This document shows positions 1 through 8,195 of a stretch of DNA of 64,000 nucleotides, in pieces. Position 1 is the stretch's first letter. The number at the start of each line of letters is the position of its first letter. The position numbers and the translations under genes are program-made. The notes under the pieces were generated by a model. That model made no database searches and had not been told where the DNA came from. It saw only the letters and a list, made by a program, of their open reading frames with translations. Source of the DNA: Streptomyces sp. NBC_01460 (GTDB lineage Bacteria; Actinomycetota; Actinomycetes; Streptomycetales; Streptomycetaceae); the NCBI RefSeq assembly GCF_036227405.1, contig NZ_CP109473.1:7750001-7814000 (forward strand). Reading direction: 5' to 3'.

Positions 1-862
1 CGGCGAAGGTGGTGGCGGCGGCCTGCCACAGCACCATGGCCGTCTTGCCCTTGGCGAAGTCCGTCAGAGACTGGTTCTGCGCGTACTCCGCGTTGCCCGG
101 AGCGATGATCTTGTCCTTGGCCATGAAGTCGACGTACTGCTTCACCGCGGCGACGGCGCCGTCCGAGGTGAAGTCGGCCTTGCCCTGCTCGTCGAAGAAG
201 TCCGCGCTGTGCTGCTGGCCCAGGACGAAGGCCTGGTGGATGTTGTTGGAGAGGTTGGACCCCTCTGCGCCCAGCGCCCACTTGCCGTCCTTGGACAGCT
301 TCTTGCCGTCCTTGACGAGCTGGTCCCAGGTGGCCGGCGGGGTGGTGATGCCGGCGTCGGCGAACATCTTCTTGTTGTAGTAGAGGGCGTACGACAGCGA
401 GTACAGCGGCACCGCGGCCGGGGGCTCGCCCTCCTTGCCCGCCGAGGCGACCGCCGAGTCGATGAAGCGGTCCCGGCCGCCGATCGCCTCGAAGTTCTTG
501 TCGTCCCAGGGGAGCAGCGCGCCCGTGGCCTGGAGCGAGGCCGACCAGGTGTTGCCGATGTTCAGCACGTCCGGGCCCTGACCCGACGTGGTGGCGGCGA
601 GGATCCGGTTCAGCAGGTCGGCCCAGGGGACGACCTCCAGCTTCACCTTGATCCCGGTCTCCTTCTCGAACTTCTTCAGCTCGGGAGTGAGGATCTTCTT
701 GTCGGCCTCGATGCTCGGGCCCTGGTTGGACGCCCAGTACGTGAGGGTCTTCGGCGCTTCGTTGCTCCCGCCGTCCGTCGAGGTCCCGCCTCCGCAGCCG
801 GTGACTCCGGCGGCGACGGATATGGCGAGGGTGACGGCTGCTGCGGCTCTGAGGTGACGCAT
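1..862 (-). CDS. Sugar ABC transporter substrate-binding lipoprotein (C-terminus beyond window)
   Basis: Reading from an ATG at 862 gives a lipoprotein signal with lipobox V-T-G-C (Cys23), then a family 1 extracellular solute-binding fold. Recognisable stretches are TYWASNQGPSIEADK, WADLLNRI, SGQGPDVLNIGNTW, YYNKKMFADAGI and the FAKGKTAMV segment. The protein would be anchored outside the membrane and deliver a sugar or oligosaccharide to an ABC permease. The frame runs open to base 1, so the C-terminal third and the permease genes lie outside the window. It diverges from a ROK regulator, the usual arrangement for a ROK-controlled sugar uptake operon. The substrate cannot be read from the sequence. 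Confidence 0.88.
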   Translation of the reverse strand, partial: MRHLRAAAAVTLAISVAAGVTGCGGGTSTDGGSNEAPKTLTYWASNQGPSIEADKKILTPELKKFEKETGIKVKLEVVPWADLLNRILAATTSGQGPDVLNIGNTWSASLQATGALLPWDDKNFEAIGGRDRFIDSAVASAGKEGEPPAAVPLYSLSYALYYNKKMFADAGITTPPATWDQLVKDGKKLSKDGKWALGAEGSNLSNNIHQAFVLGQQHSADFFDEQGKADFTSDGAVAAVKQYVDFMAKDKIIAPGNAEYAQNQSLTDFAKGKTAMVLWQAAATTFA

Positions 863-919
863 GAAAGGTGGCCCCTTTCCGGGGAGGGCGGCGTTCGGGA
901 TCCGAACGTCCCTCCCGCT

Positions 920-942
920 CTTAATTTAAGATGTGATTTAAG
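920..942. promoter_or_regulatory. AT-rich inverted/direct repeat, candidate ROK operator
   Basis: The divergent intergenic region is GC-rich except for this patch. It holds the palindrome CTTAATTTAAG (920-930) and a second half site ATTTAAG (936-942). A position between a sugar-binding protein gene and a ROK repressor gene suggests an operator overlapping the promoters. No protein-binding evidence is available. Confidence 0.5.
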
Positions 943-1005
943 AGGTGAAGAAAGTGCGCGTCAAGTGCCGCGACCGGGGTATGTTGCCGGGACGAAGGGA
1001 GCAAC

Positions 1006-2331
1006 ATGGCTGAACGCAGCAGACGGACCGTGCGTGACCTGCGAAGGGGCAATCGGGCGCGGGTATTGCAACGGTTGTATTTCGACGGCCCGCTGAGCCG
1101 TCAGGAGCTGGGGCCCGCGACCGGCCTGAGCTCGGGATCGATCAGCAACGTGGTCGCCGAGCTGGCCTCGGAAGGCCTCCTGGAGGAGGCGGGCATCGTC
1201 GACTCCGACGGCGGCCGTCCCCGCACCCTGCTCCGGATCGCCCCGGCCGGAGGGCTGTTCGTGGGCATCGACATCGGTGAGACCAGGGTGCGCGTCGAGC
1301 TGTTCGACCTCTCGCTGGCGGAACTGGCCCGCACCGACCGCCTGCTGGCCCAGCACGGCTACGACGTCGAGCGCATCGTGAGCCATGTCCGTACGGGAGT
1401 CGCCGACGTCCTGCGCGACGCGGGCGCCGATCCGGGGATGCTGCTCGGCATCGGCATCGGCGTGCCCGGCATCATCGAACGCGACGCCCCACAGGCCTCG
1501 GGGGGCCCGGGCGCGGTGGTCCACGGCCAGACCATCGGCTGGAGCGCCGTCCCCTTCGAGCGGCTGCTCCGCGAGGTCGTCGACGTGCCGCCCGAGGTGC
1601 CGTTCTTCATCGACAACGGCGCCAAGACGCTGGGTCAGGCCGAGATGTGGTTCGGCGGCGGCCGGGGCGCGGGCGCGGCGGCGGTCGCACTGATCGGCTC
1701 GGGGGTGGGCGCGAGCGTCAACCGGGGGGACATCCTCGACGAGGACCTCTCGAACGCGGCGCTGGAGTGGGGCCACACCACGGTGCAGCTCCGGGGCCGC
1801 CGGTGCCGTTGCGGCTCGATCGGGTGTCTGGAAGCGTACGCCGGCGCGGAGGCCATGCGGGAGCGCTGGCAGGAGGCGGGCGGCCCGCTGCCCCAGGACG
1901 CCGACGACGAGACCGCGCTCGCCGCGCTGCTCGGAGCCGCCTACCCGGGGCCCGGTGGCGGTGCCCCCGACCCGGTGGCGGTCTCGATCCTGGACGAGAC
2001 GGCCGAGTGCCTGGGCGCGGCCCTCGCCGACCTCGTCAACCTCTTCCTGCCCGAACGCATCCTGCTGGGCGGCTGGGCGGGCCTGCTCATCGGCCCCCAC
2101 CTCCTCCCCGAGATCCGCCGCTACGCCCGGGAGTACGCCCTGGAGCACGCCGTCGCCCGCACCACGATCGACCTGGGCCACCTGGGCCCGGACGCGGTCA
2201 CGGTGGGCGCCGCCACGTTGCCCCTGTCCGACTTCCTGGCGCGCGGAGGCACCCGGCCCGCGCCGCACACCGACGCGGCCCCGGCCGCGGACCGCGCGGT
2301 GGCGAGCCGCGGCCGTACGGTGGCGGGCTGA
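1006..2331 (+). CDS. ROK family transcriptional regulator
   Basis: A 441-residue protein. Residues about 15-70 form a winged HTH (LSRQELGPATGLSSGSISN), followed by a ROK sugar-kinase-like domain with GIDIGETRVRVE, the glycine-rich IGSGVGASV, and the ROK zinc signature with Cys267, Cys269 and Cys274 in the CxCGxxGCxE arrangement. ROK repressors bind DNA until a sugar or sugar phosphate occupies the kinase-like domain. It is transcribed away from the sugar-binding protein gene and is its likely repressor. The ATG at 1006 has a GGAGCAAC ribosome site just upstream. The role is inferred from family and context; the effector is unknown. Confidence 0.88.
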   Translation: MAERSRRTVRDLRRGNRARVLQRLYFDGPLSRQELGPATGLSSGSISNVVAELASEGLLEEAGIVDSDGGRPRTLLRIAPAGGLFVGIDIGETRVRVELFDLSLAELARTDRLLAQHGYDVERIVSHVRTGVADVLRDAGADPGMLLGIGIGVPGIIERDAPQASGGPGAVVHGQTIGWSAVPFERLLREVVDVPPEVPFFIDNGAKTLGQAEMWFGGGRGAGAAAVALIGSGVGASVNRGDILDEDLSNAALEWGHTTVQLRGRRCRCGSIGCLEAYAGAEAMRERWQEAGGPLPQDADDETALAALLGAAYPGPGGGAPDPVAVSILDETAECLGAALADLVNLFLPERILLGGWAGLLIGPHLLPEIRRYAREYALEHAVARTTIDLGHLGPDAVTVGAATLPLSDFLARGGTRPAPHTDAAPAADRAVASRGRTVAG

Positions 2332-2864
2332 ACGGGGTGGGCCCGGGGATCCGCGCCCCGGGCGGGTGCGGAACGCCGGCGGCCGGGAAGGGAGGCGCAG
2401 TCCGGCCGAGTCCGGGGCCACCGCCCTGCCCACGGCGTACGCACGACGCGGCGCCCCGGCCGGGGGCGTGCGCCCCTGCGGCGCCGGTACCGCACCGCGC
2501 CGGGCGGCCGTACGTCGTCCCTCTCGTCGATCCTCGTGCCGTTGTGCTCCACCTTGGCGGCCTCCCCCTGGCGACCGGTGTCTCCTGTCGGGTGGACGGT
2601 CCGCGGGTAGCGGCCTGAGCCCCTCTCGGCCGATCGCCCTCGTACCAGGAGAACCCTCGACGGGCAGGGAGAGCTTGCTCGTCCGCGGGGCATTGTCCGG
2701 CCGAGGTGATCCGAAGATAATGCGCGTGGAGGTCCACCCGTGTCGCGCGCCCGGACCGAAGGCCGCCAGGCCGACCGTGCGATGTCCGAGCCGTGGTCCG
2801 ACCGGCCCTGATCCACTACGTGACCGTCGGCGTCGTCACGGGCCCGGCCGATCCGAGGGGAACC
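2332..2864. other. Intergenic region without a convincing gene
   Basis: Apart from the hairpin at 2341-2363, no reading frame here has a credible ribosome site and protein-like composition. The open frames are arginine/proline-rich shadows. The promoter of the downstream HTH gene presumably lies in the last 150 bases, but no clear hexamers were found. Confidence 0.6.
2341..2363 (+). terminator. GC-rich hairpin after the ROK gene
   Basis: Perfect 8-bp inverted repeat GCCCGGGG / CCCCGGGC with a 7-base loop, beginning 10 bases after the ROK stop codon. There is no U-tract, which is common for Streptomyces terminators. Confidence 0.55.
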
Positions 2865-3335
2865 ATGATCACATCCTTGTACGAGCGGTGGAAGGCCCTG
2901 TCCGTCCGACGTCCCGACGATGTCCCCGCGACCACGCCACTCGCCTGGCACATCGAGAAGTTGGACGAACACGACAACCGGCTGACGTACGACGCGATGC
3001 CCGTCGACCCGCCGGACGAAGCCGGCCGCGGCGACGCCCTCGCGGCCATCGCCCTCCGCGAGTCCGTCCACCGACATGTCGAACGGGAGCGTGGCGGCCG
3101 GATACGCGAGGCGATCGAACTGGGCGCCACCTGGAACGAGGTGGCCACCGCGCTGGGCTTCACCTCCGGCGCCGCCCGGAGCGCGTTGCACAGGTGGGCG
3201 GACGCGCAGCACCGAATCAACCGGCGCGACATCGAGCACGCGCCGGGCCACTGCCTGGGGCTCGACCAGGATCAGTACGCTGCCGTTCTGGCCCTCGGAC
3301 AGCTGGGGGACGACGAGCGCATCAGCTCCGGCTGA
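2865..3335 (+). CDS. Small HTH DNA-binding-like protein of unknown role
   Basis: The ATG at 2865 was preferred over an upstream in-frame start at 2793 because GAGGGG lies 5 bases before it. The 156-residue product has a charged N-terminal half and, in the centre, ELGATWNEVATALGFTSG followed by AARSALHRWAD, which resembles a sigma region 4 or MerR-like HTH. No effector domain is visible. It sits between the ROK gene and the convergent sulfotransferase, probably outside the carbapenem cluster. Function not recognised beyond likely DNA binding. Confidence 0.65.
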   Translation: MITSLYERWKALSVRRPDDVPATTPLAWHIEKLDEHDNRLTYDAMPVDPPDEAGRGDALAAIALRESVHRHVERERGGRIREAIELGATWNEVATALGFTSGAARSALHRWADAQHRINRRDIEHAPGHCLGLDQDQYAAVLALGQLGDDERISSG

Positions 3336-3388
3336 CCGCGGCGATCCGCCGGAGCGTACGCGCCACGCCGGGCGCGCCGAGAGTGCCG

Positions 3389-4450
3389 TCAGGGAGCGGC
3401 ACCCGCCGTCCCGCCGACGAGTCGGGTGAGACGGCGGGTGCCGGGGGCGCAGGCAAGACGGAGTTCCTCCGCCTGCCGGGCGGAGAGCCGGGCTGCTGCA
3501 CCGGCCCGCTTCCGATCGACCTTCCCGGCGACCCGCTCGGCCCACTCCTCCGGCTCGGCGAGACCTACGAAGTGTCCGAACGCGGTCAGCTGAGGCTCCG
3601 GATCGGTCATCACGGCGTCGTAGGAGAGATGCAGCAACTGCTCCGCCGGCAGCCCGGACAGGTGCCGGAGCGCTCCCGTGGCTCGTGACCACATGTCACC
3701 GAACCGGACCAGCGGGATGTCGGTGTCCGCGAGTGCCGCGGCGTCCAGGCTGTCGGGGGCGAACGGGCGCAGGTGCTCCGGGAGCAGCTCCGTGTGCCGG
3801 GGGTCCGGGCTCCGGTACGGGTCCACACCCAGTTCCGCGCGCATGTCACCGATCAGCACCCCCAGCCGGAACAACGGATGGCGGCTCATCGACATCGCGG
3901 AGTCCGGGCCGTCCCTGTACATGTGGACGAACCGCGCCGCCGGAAAATGTGTGAGCAGTTCCGGAAGGAACCGCAGTGATGCTCCGGAACGCTCGACGAC
4001 GACATCCCGACCGGACGAGAATGCCCACCAGGAGAAGAGCCGCAGGTACTGACGGGAAACCGGTGCCGAGGGCCAGCCTGTCACTTCGGCCCGTATTCGG
4101 TCGTACAGCCCGTCCGGGTCCCCGGTGAGTGGTGGAAGGGTCATCAGACTGATGGCGGGCACATCTCCTGCCGCATAACGGCCCGAGCCGATCGGATACC
4201 GGTATTCCGGCACCGGGACCCGGTGGGTCATGAGTACGTTCGGCTTGAGGCGCGGGGTGCTGAGGAGTTTCCAGAAGGCCGGGCCGTCCACTGCGCCGTC
4301 GGGAAAGACACCTGGGTCGAGACAGGCGAAGAACTCGCTCAGGCTGAGAGCTCCGGGGTGCTCGTTCACCAGGTCGGACAGCATCGTCGACCCGCAGCGT
4401 CCCGTACCCAGCACAATGGTCAGCGGCACCTGTCGATCTTTTTCGTGCAT
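3389..4450 (-). CDS. PAPS-dependent sulfotransferase (carbapenem tailoring candidate)
   Basis: A 353-residue sulfotransferase-family protein. The 5'-phosphosulfate loop is GTGRCGSTMLS (about residues 15-25), and a plausible 3'-phosphate-binding stretch is FVHMYRDGPDSAMSMSRHP. The family transfers sulfuryl groups from PAPS to hydroxyls. It diverges from thnE, and no sulfotransferase is known in the S. cattleya thienamycin cluster. Sulfated carbapenems (olivanic acids, epithienamycins E/F) are established natural products, so an O-sulfation of the C8 hydroxyl is a reasonable inference. Substrate specificity is not proven by the sequence. A large inverted repeat lies inside its last codons. Confidence 0.85.
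   Translation of the reverse strand: MHEKDRQVPLTIVLGTGRCGSTMLSDLVNEHPGALSLSEFFACLDPGVFPDGAVDGPAFWKLLSTPRLKPNVLMTHRVPVPEYRYPIGSGRYAAGDVPAISLMTLPPLTGDPDGLYDRIRAEVTGWPSAPVSRQYLRLFSWWAFSSGRDVVVERSGASLRFLPELLTHFPAARFVHMYRDGPDSAMSMSRHPLFRLGVLIGDMRAELGVDPYRSPDPRHTELLPEHLRPFAPDSLDAAALADTDIPLVRFGDMWSRATGALRHLSGLPAEQLLHLSYDAVMTDPEPQLTAFGHFVGLAEPEEWAERVAGKVDRKRAGAAARLSARQAEELRLACAPGTRRLTRLVGGTAGAAP
3398..3442 (-). terminator. Strong inverted repeat within the 3' end of the sulfotransferase gene
   Basis: Perfect 13-bp arms (GGCACCCGCCGTC and its complement) with a 19-base loop that can pair further. The hairpin lies inside the last coding codons and could terminate convergent transcription from the HTH gene. 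No U-tract is present. Confidence 0.4.
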
Positions 4451-4567
4451 TCCTTCGAATCCTCTTCCGTTGCTCTCCTTCGGCTCTCACGAATCCCTGA
4501 GGAAGGGGTCCGCGAGGCCTTTCCGTCAGGAATGTCCGAGTGGTGTGACCGTTGGTCGGAACAGCCA

Positions 4568-4597
4568 TTGACCCGGCCTGCGCGACGCGCCTAGTGT
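4568..4597 (+). promoter_or_regulatory. Predicted vegetative promoter of thnE
   Basis: TTGACC (4568-4573), an 18-base spacer and TAGTGT (4592-4597) match an HrdB-type promoter. The expected start is near 4604, giving a leader of about 48 nt to the thnE ATG with AGAGGTCG as ribosome site. Confidence 0.6.
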
Positions 4598-4651
4598 GCG
4601 TCGGCGATCGGGTTCAAAAGGTAATCCGAAAGAGCGAGAAAGAGGTCGCCG

Positions 4652-5443
4652 ATGTCGGTTCCGCTCCAGTCCTCTCAAAAGAATCACAAATCCGTCGGAT
4701 GGTCGCACGTCGGAGACGGCGTCGTTCTTGTGGAGTTTTCCGGGGCGCACGAGCAGAATCCGTTCAGCCGTGCCCGGATGCAGGAACTGACCGCGCTGAT
4801 GCACGACCTCGACCAGGACGCGTCCGTCCGCTCCGTCGTGCTCCACGGCGGACCCGGCCGTTCCTTCGGCGTGGGCGGCGACTTCAACGAGGTCTCCGCG
4901 TTCACCGGCGGGGACGAGGTGAACGACTGGATCGACGACATCACCGACCTCTACACGGCTGTCGCGGGCATCTCCAAGCCGGTGGTGGCCGCCATCGACG
5001 GCTACGCCATCGGCATCGGTCTGCAGATCGCCCTCTGCTGCGACTACCGCGTGGCCGCGGACACCGCCCGTCTGGTGATGCCGGAGCTCCGGGTCGGAAT
5101 CGCCTGCAACTTCGGCGGTTTCATGCTGCGTTACACCGTCGGCACCTCCGTCATGCAGCGGATGCTCTTCACCTGCGAGGAGTGGCCGGCCGACCGGGCG
5201 CTCGATGACGGTCTGCTCCATGAGGTGCGCCCCTCCGAGGGCGTGCTGGACCGTGCCGTCGAACTGGCCCGTACCATCGCCGGTTACACCCCGGCCGCCG
5301 TGCAGGGAACCCGGCCACGGGTGAACGCGCCGTTCGTGGAGGGACTGGAACGCGTACGGACCGAGGCCAAGGAATCGCACCGCAGGGCGTTCGGCGCGGG
5401 CGAGGCCCAGGCCCGTATGCGGCGCATCATCGGAAAGGAGTGA
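4652..5443 (+). CDS. thnE: Carboxymethylproline synthase (ThnE/CarB-type crotonase)
   Basis: A 263-residue crotonase that I recognise as a CarB/ThnE relative. It has NPFSR, the oxyanion-hole stretch GGDFNEV (75-81), DGYAIGIGLQIAL and VMPELRVGI, whose Glu145 corresponds to the catalytic Glu of CarB. The C-terminal pattern of paired Arg/Ala helices also matches. CarB and ThnE condense malonyl-CoA with pyrroline-5-carboxylate to give (2S,5S)-carboxymethylproline, the first committed step of carbapenem synthesis. The gene diverges from the sulfotransferase and has its own promoter. Its stop is 28 bases from the convergent thnF stop. Confidence 0.92.
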   Translation: MSVPLQSSQKNHKSVGWSHVGDGVVLVEFSGAHEQNPFSRARMQELTALMHDLDQDASVRSVVLHGGPGRSFGVGGDFNEVSAFTGGDEVNDWIDDITDLYTAVAGISKPVVAAIDGYAIGIGLQIALCCDYRVAADTARLVMPELRVGIACNFGGFMLRYTVGTSVMQRMLFTCEEWPADRALDDGLLHEVRPSEGVLDRAVELARTIAGYTPAAVQGTRPRVNAPFVEGLERVRTEAKESHRRAFGAGEAQARMRRIIGKE

Positions 5444-5471
5444 ACGGGACGGGACCCGGCCGGAGGCCTCC

Positions 5472-6488
5472 TCAGCCATGGCCGCCACGCGGCAGGGTGA
5501 CGGTGCGCCGGACATCGTCCCAGCGGGACTCCACCCGCCAGCCGAGCCGCCGGTACAGGGCACGTGCCCGGACGTTCTCCTGGTCCACGGTGAGGACCAT
5601 GCCGGTCCTGCCCCGGCCCCGTGCCTCGCCCAGCGCCCATCCCAGCAGCACTGCGCCCAGCCCTCTGCCGCGCACCGACGGGTCGATGCCCAGTTGTCGC
5701 ACGTAGGCCACGCCACGGCTGTCCAGCATCCGGTCGGTGATGTTCACGAACCCCACGACGCGGTCGTCGAGTTCGAGCAGGGCGCACTGCTCGGGGTCGA
5801 CTCCGGGGTCGGACCGGTACCAGTGTGACCAGGCGTCGTAGGAGTCCTCCTCCTTGCCGGCCTCCTCGGCGGCGTACGCCTGGTTCTTCGCACGGTGGAA
5901 GGCACGCAGGTCCGCCTCCTCGCGCAGCGGGCGCACCACTGTGCCCGGAACGGCCGGAACGGATGGGAGAGGGCCGTCCGTCGCGACCGACATGCGATCG
6001 TAGGTCCGTGGCGAGCCGAAGCCGTGGTCCCGCAGTGCCGCGCGCGTGGTGTGCTCGCCCTCCGAGACGAAACACGACAGCGTCGTCCGATCCGCGCCGT
6101 CCGGACCGCCGAGCGCCTCCTGGCAGCGTGTGACAGCGAAGTCGAGCAGCCCGCTCCCGTCGGCCCGGGTGGCCGCCGGCCCCAGCACCAGGTCCACGAC
6201 CCGGCCGGCCACACCCGAGGTGCGGCCGACCCACGCGGCGCCGACCACGTCGCCGCCGGGCCCCGGGCACAGCCGGGCGTCACGCGCGGGATCCGCGCCG
6301 GGGGCCGTGAGCCGTCCCGTGATCCACTCCCGTGTCGTCTCCACCCGGCCCAGAGCCGCCAGGTCCCGGGCACGGGCGAGTCCCCAGACGGTGTCGCCGT
6401 GGACCGCGGGGTCGAGCGGGCGCAGGTCCGGAGCCGGGCGCCCCCGTGAGGCCGTTCCGAGGGACTCCGCCGGAACCGCCCCCGTCAC
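5472..6488 (-). CDS. thnF: ThnF-like tandem-GNAT N-acetyltransferase
   Basis: GTG at 6488 overlaps the thnG stop codon as GTGA, so the two are translationally coupled; this start was chosen over a longer upstream frame. The 338-residue product has two GNAT-like halves. The first is degenerate. The second carries the acetyl-CoA loop VRGRGLGAVLL and the LTVDQENVRARALYRRLGW helix typical of GNAT enzymes. ThnF of S. cattleya acetylates the cysteaminyl amine of thienamycin-type carbapenems. Position after thnG and next to thnE matches the thn order, supporting the same assignment. Confidence 0.85.
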   Translation of the reverse strand: MTGAVPAESLGTASRGRPAPDLRPLDPAVHGDTVWGLARARDLAALGRVETTREWITGRLTAPGADPARDARLCPGPGGDVVGAAWVGRTSGVAGRVVDLVLGPAATRADGSGLLDFAVTRCQEALGGPDGADRTTLSCFVSEGEHTTRAALRDHGFGSPRTYDRMSVATDGPLPSVPAVPGTVVRPLREEADLRAFHRAKNQAYAAEEAGKEEDSYDAWSHWYRSDPGVDPEQCALLELDDRVVGFVNITDRMLDSRGVAYVRQLGIDPSVRGRGLGAVLLGWALGEARGRGRTGMVLTVDQENVRARALYRRLGWRVESRWDDVRRTVTLPRGGHG

Positions 6489-7273
6489 CGTCCGCCTCCC
6501 GCGGTGCCGCGGCGCGGCAGCGAGTAGACGTAACTGACGGCACGCCGCTGGTCCTCGGTGGTGTTGGCGGAGGAGGTGTGCGCGGTGAAGGCCCCGAAGA
6601 GGACGGCCGAACCGGCGTGCCGCGGCAAGGTGACCGGCGTCAGGTCGGGCCACAGCCGGTCGACGTCCAGCGACGGTTCGCGTGGGGAGGCGAACAGGTC
6701 GTCACGGTCGATGCCGTGCGGGTCCTGCAGAACCTGGCCGCGATGGGAGCCGGGGAGGAAGCGGAGGCAGCCGTTGTCCTCACGGGCGTCGTCCACGGCG
6801 ATCCAGATGGTGAAGACGTCCTCGTAGGTCTCGTAGAACTCCTCCGCGAGGAAGAGCGCATCCTGGTGCCACGGCTTCTCCGAACCGACCTCCGACGGCT
6901 TCGCCCACAGATAGCTGTTGTAGAAGTCGCCGCGAAGACCGTGCAGCGGCTCCACCACGTGCTCGTTGAGGCCCAGCAGTTCGGGGACCTCGGCGAGTTC
7001 CGGGGAGTGCTCGTGGGCGCGGCCCACCACCCGCACCTTGCCGGGAATGCCGGCCCGCCCCGCAGCGCGGGCCGCCCAGCCGCCGCCCTCACCCTCGGCC
7101 TCCAGCTGCCAGCCCTGGGTGCTGTGGCGCATGCGCCGGGTCCGCCCGATCAGGTCGTCGCAGCCGCGGCGCATGACCTCCAGGACCGGTTCGGGGACGA
7201 GACCGTCGAGTGGGATGAACCCGTGCTCGTCCAGTTCACGAACGAGTTCTTCCACCGGCCGACCGAGCTGCAT
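6485..7273 (-). CDS. thnG: ThnG-like Fe(II)/2-oxoglutarate oxygenase
   Basis: A phytanoyl-CoA dioxygenase-like protein of 262 residues. The iron triad is His136-x-Asp138 in KPWHQDALF and His232 in FTAHTSS, with an Arg243/Arg244 pair to bind 2-oxoglutarate. The ATG at 7273 follows GGAGGG by 9 bases; the much longer open frame upstream has no support. In S. cattleya, ThnG and ThnQ carry out the late oxidations, including desaturation and side-chain oxidation. The assignment as ThnG rather than ThnQ rests mainly on gene order (F-G-H). It is coupled to thnF. Confidence 0.87.
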   Translation of the reverse strand: MQLGRPVEELVRELDEHGFIPLDGLVPEPVLEVMRRGCDDLIGRTRRMRHSTQGWQLEAEGEGGGWAARAAGRAGIPGKVRVVGRAHEHSPELAEVPELLGLNEHVVEPLHGLRGDFYNSYLWAKPSEVGSEKPWHQDALFLAEEFYETYEDVFTIWIAVDDAREDNGCLRFLPGSHRGQVLQDPHGIDRDDLFASPREPSLDVDRLWPDLTPVTLPRHAGSAVLFGAFTAHTSSANTTEDQRRAVSYVYSLPRRGTAGGGR

Positions 7274-7505
7274 CCGTGTCACCCTCCGGTAGGCGTGAGC
7301 CTGCTGTCGCACGATGCCGTACCGCTCGACTATGTGCCGCGCCTCCGGACGGCGGCAACGCATCCGCCGGGACGGATCGGCGCACGCCCCAAAAGGCATA
7401 GGACGGATGGGGCTGAGCGGGCTGCGTCCGCCAGGCGGGGCGGGCACCCTGGAGCGGTAGCAGAAGGGGGCCGCCGGCCCGTCGTTCGCAGGCGAGGGGG
7501 AGACC

Positions 7506-8195
7506 GTGGCAGAGGTGTCGGGAATCGTCGTCGACTGGGGCGGTGTCATCACCCGCCCCTTCGCCGAGGGCATCGCCCTGTGGGCGGCCGACGAGGGGGT
7601 GGACGCCGCGGAGTTCCACGCCGCTCTGGGGCGGCTTCTCGGGCCGGCGGCTGTACCCGGTCCTGCGGCGCGGCAGTTCCACCTGGTGGAGAGGGGCGAG
7701 CTGCCGGTGGCTGAGTTCGAGGGGACGCTTGCCGCTCTGGTCCGCCGGTCCGACGGCTCGCACCCCGTCACGGAGGGACTGGTGGAGCGGATGTTCGCGC
7801 CGTTCACCGACGAGCCGGCCATGGTCGGGCTGCTGCGTGTCCTGCGTGACGCGGGCTTGAAGATCGCCCTGCTGTCCAACTCCTGGGGACACACCTACGA
7901 CCGGCGGGGCTGGGACGGGCTCTTCGACACCGTGGTGATCTCGTGCGAGGTGGGTCTGCGCAAGCCGGAACCGGAGATCTTCCGGCACACCGCCAGGCTG
8001 TTGGACCGCCGGCTCGAGGAGTGCGTCCTGGTGGACGACCTCGGACGCAACGTCCGTGCCGCCCGGGCACTCGGGATGGCCGGTGTCCACCACCGGACAG
8101 CACGGGAGACGGCCCTCGCCCTGACGCCCCTGCTGCCTCCGGCCGGACGCCGGGCCGTCCTGGAGCATCTCAGCGCGGCGCCGTCCGGGTACTGA
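7506..8195 (+). CDS. thnH: ThnH-like HAD phosphatase
   Basis: A 229-residue HAD-superfamily protein starting at GTG 7506 behind GAGGGGGAG. Motifs are I VDWGGVIT, II LLSNSWG, III the RKPEPEIF lysine, and IV LVDDLGRNV. ThnH in the thienamycin pathway dephosphorylates 4'-phosphopantetheine made from CoA by ThnR, producing pantetheine. Location between thnG and thnI matches thn. Its 3' end overlaps the convergent thnI gene by 26 bases, so read-through of one could silence the other. Confidence 0.86.
   Translation: MAEVSGIVVDWGGVITRPFAEGIALWAADEGVDAAEFHAALGRLLGPAAVPGPAARQFHLVERGELPVAEFEGTLAALVRRSDGSHPVTEGLVERMFAPFTDEPAMVGLLRVLRDAGLKIALLSNSWGHTYDRRGWDGLFDTVVISCEVGLRKPEPEIFRHTARLLDRRLEECVLVDDLGRNVRAARALGMAGVHHRTARETALALTPLLPPAGRRAVLEHLSAAPSGY

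Noticed and set aside
961..2433. 490-codon minus-strand open frame
   Set aside because: Antisense of the ROK gene, whose motifs are clear; the shadow has no motif.
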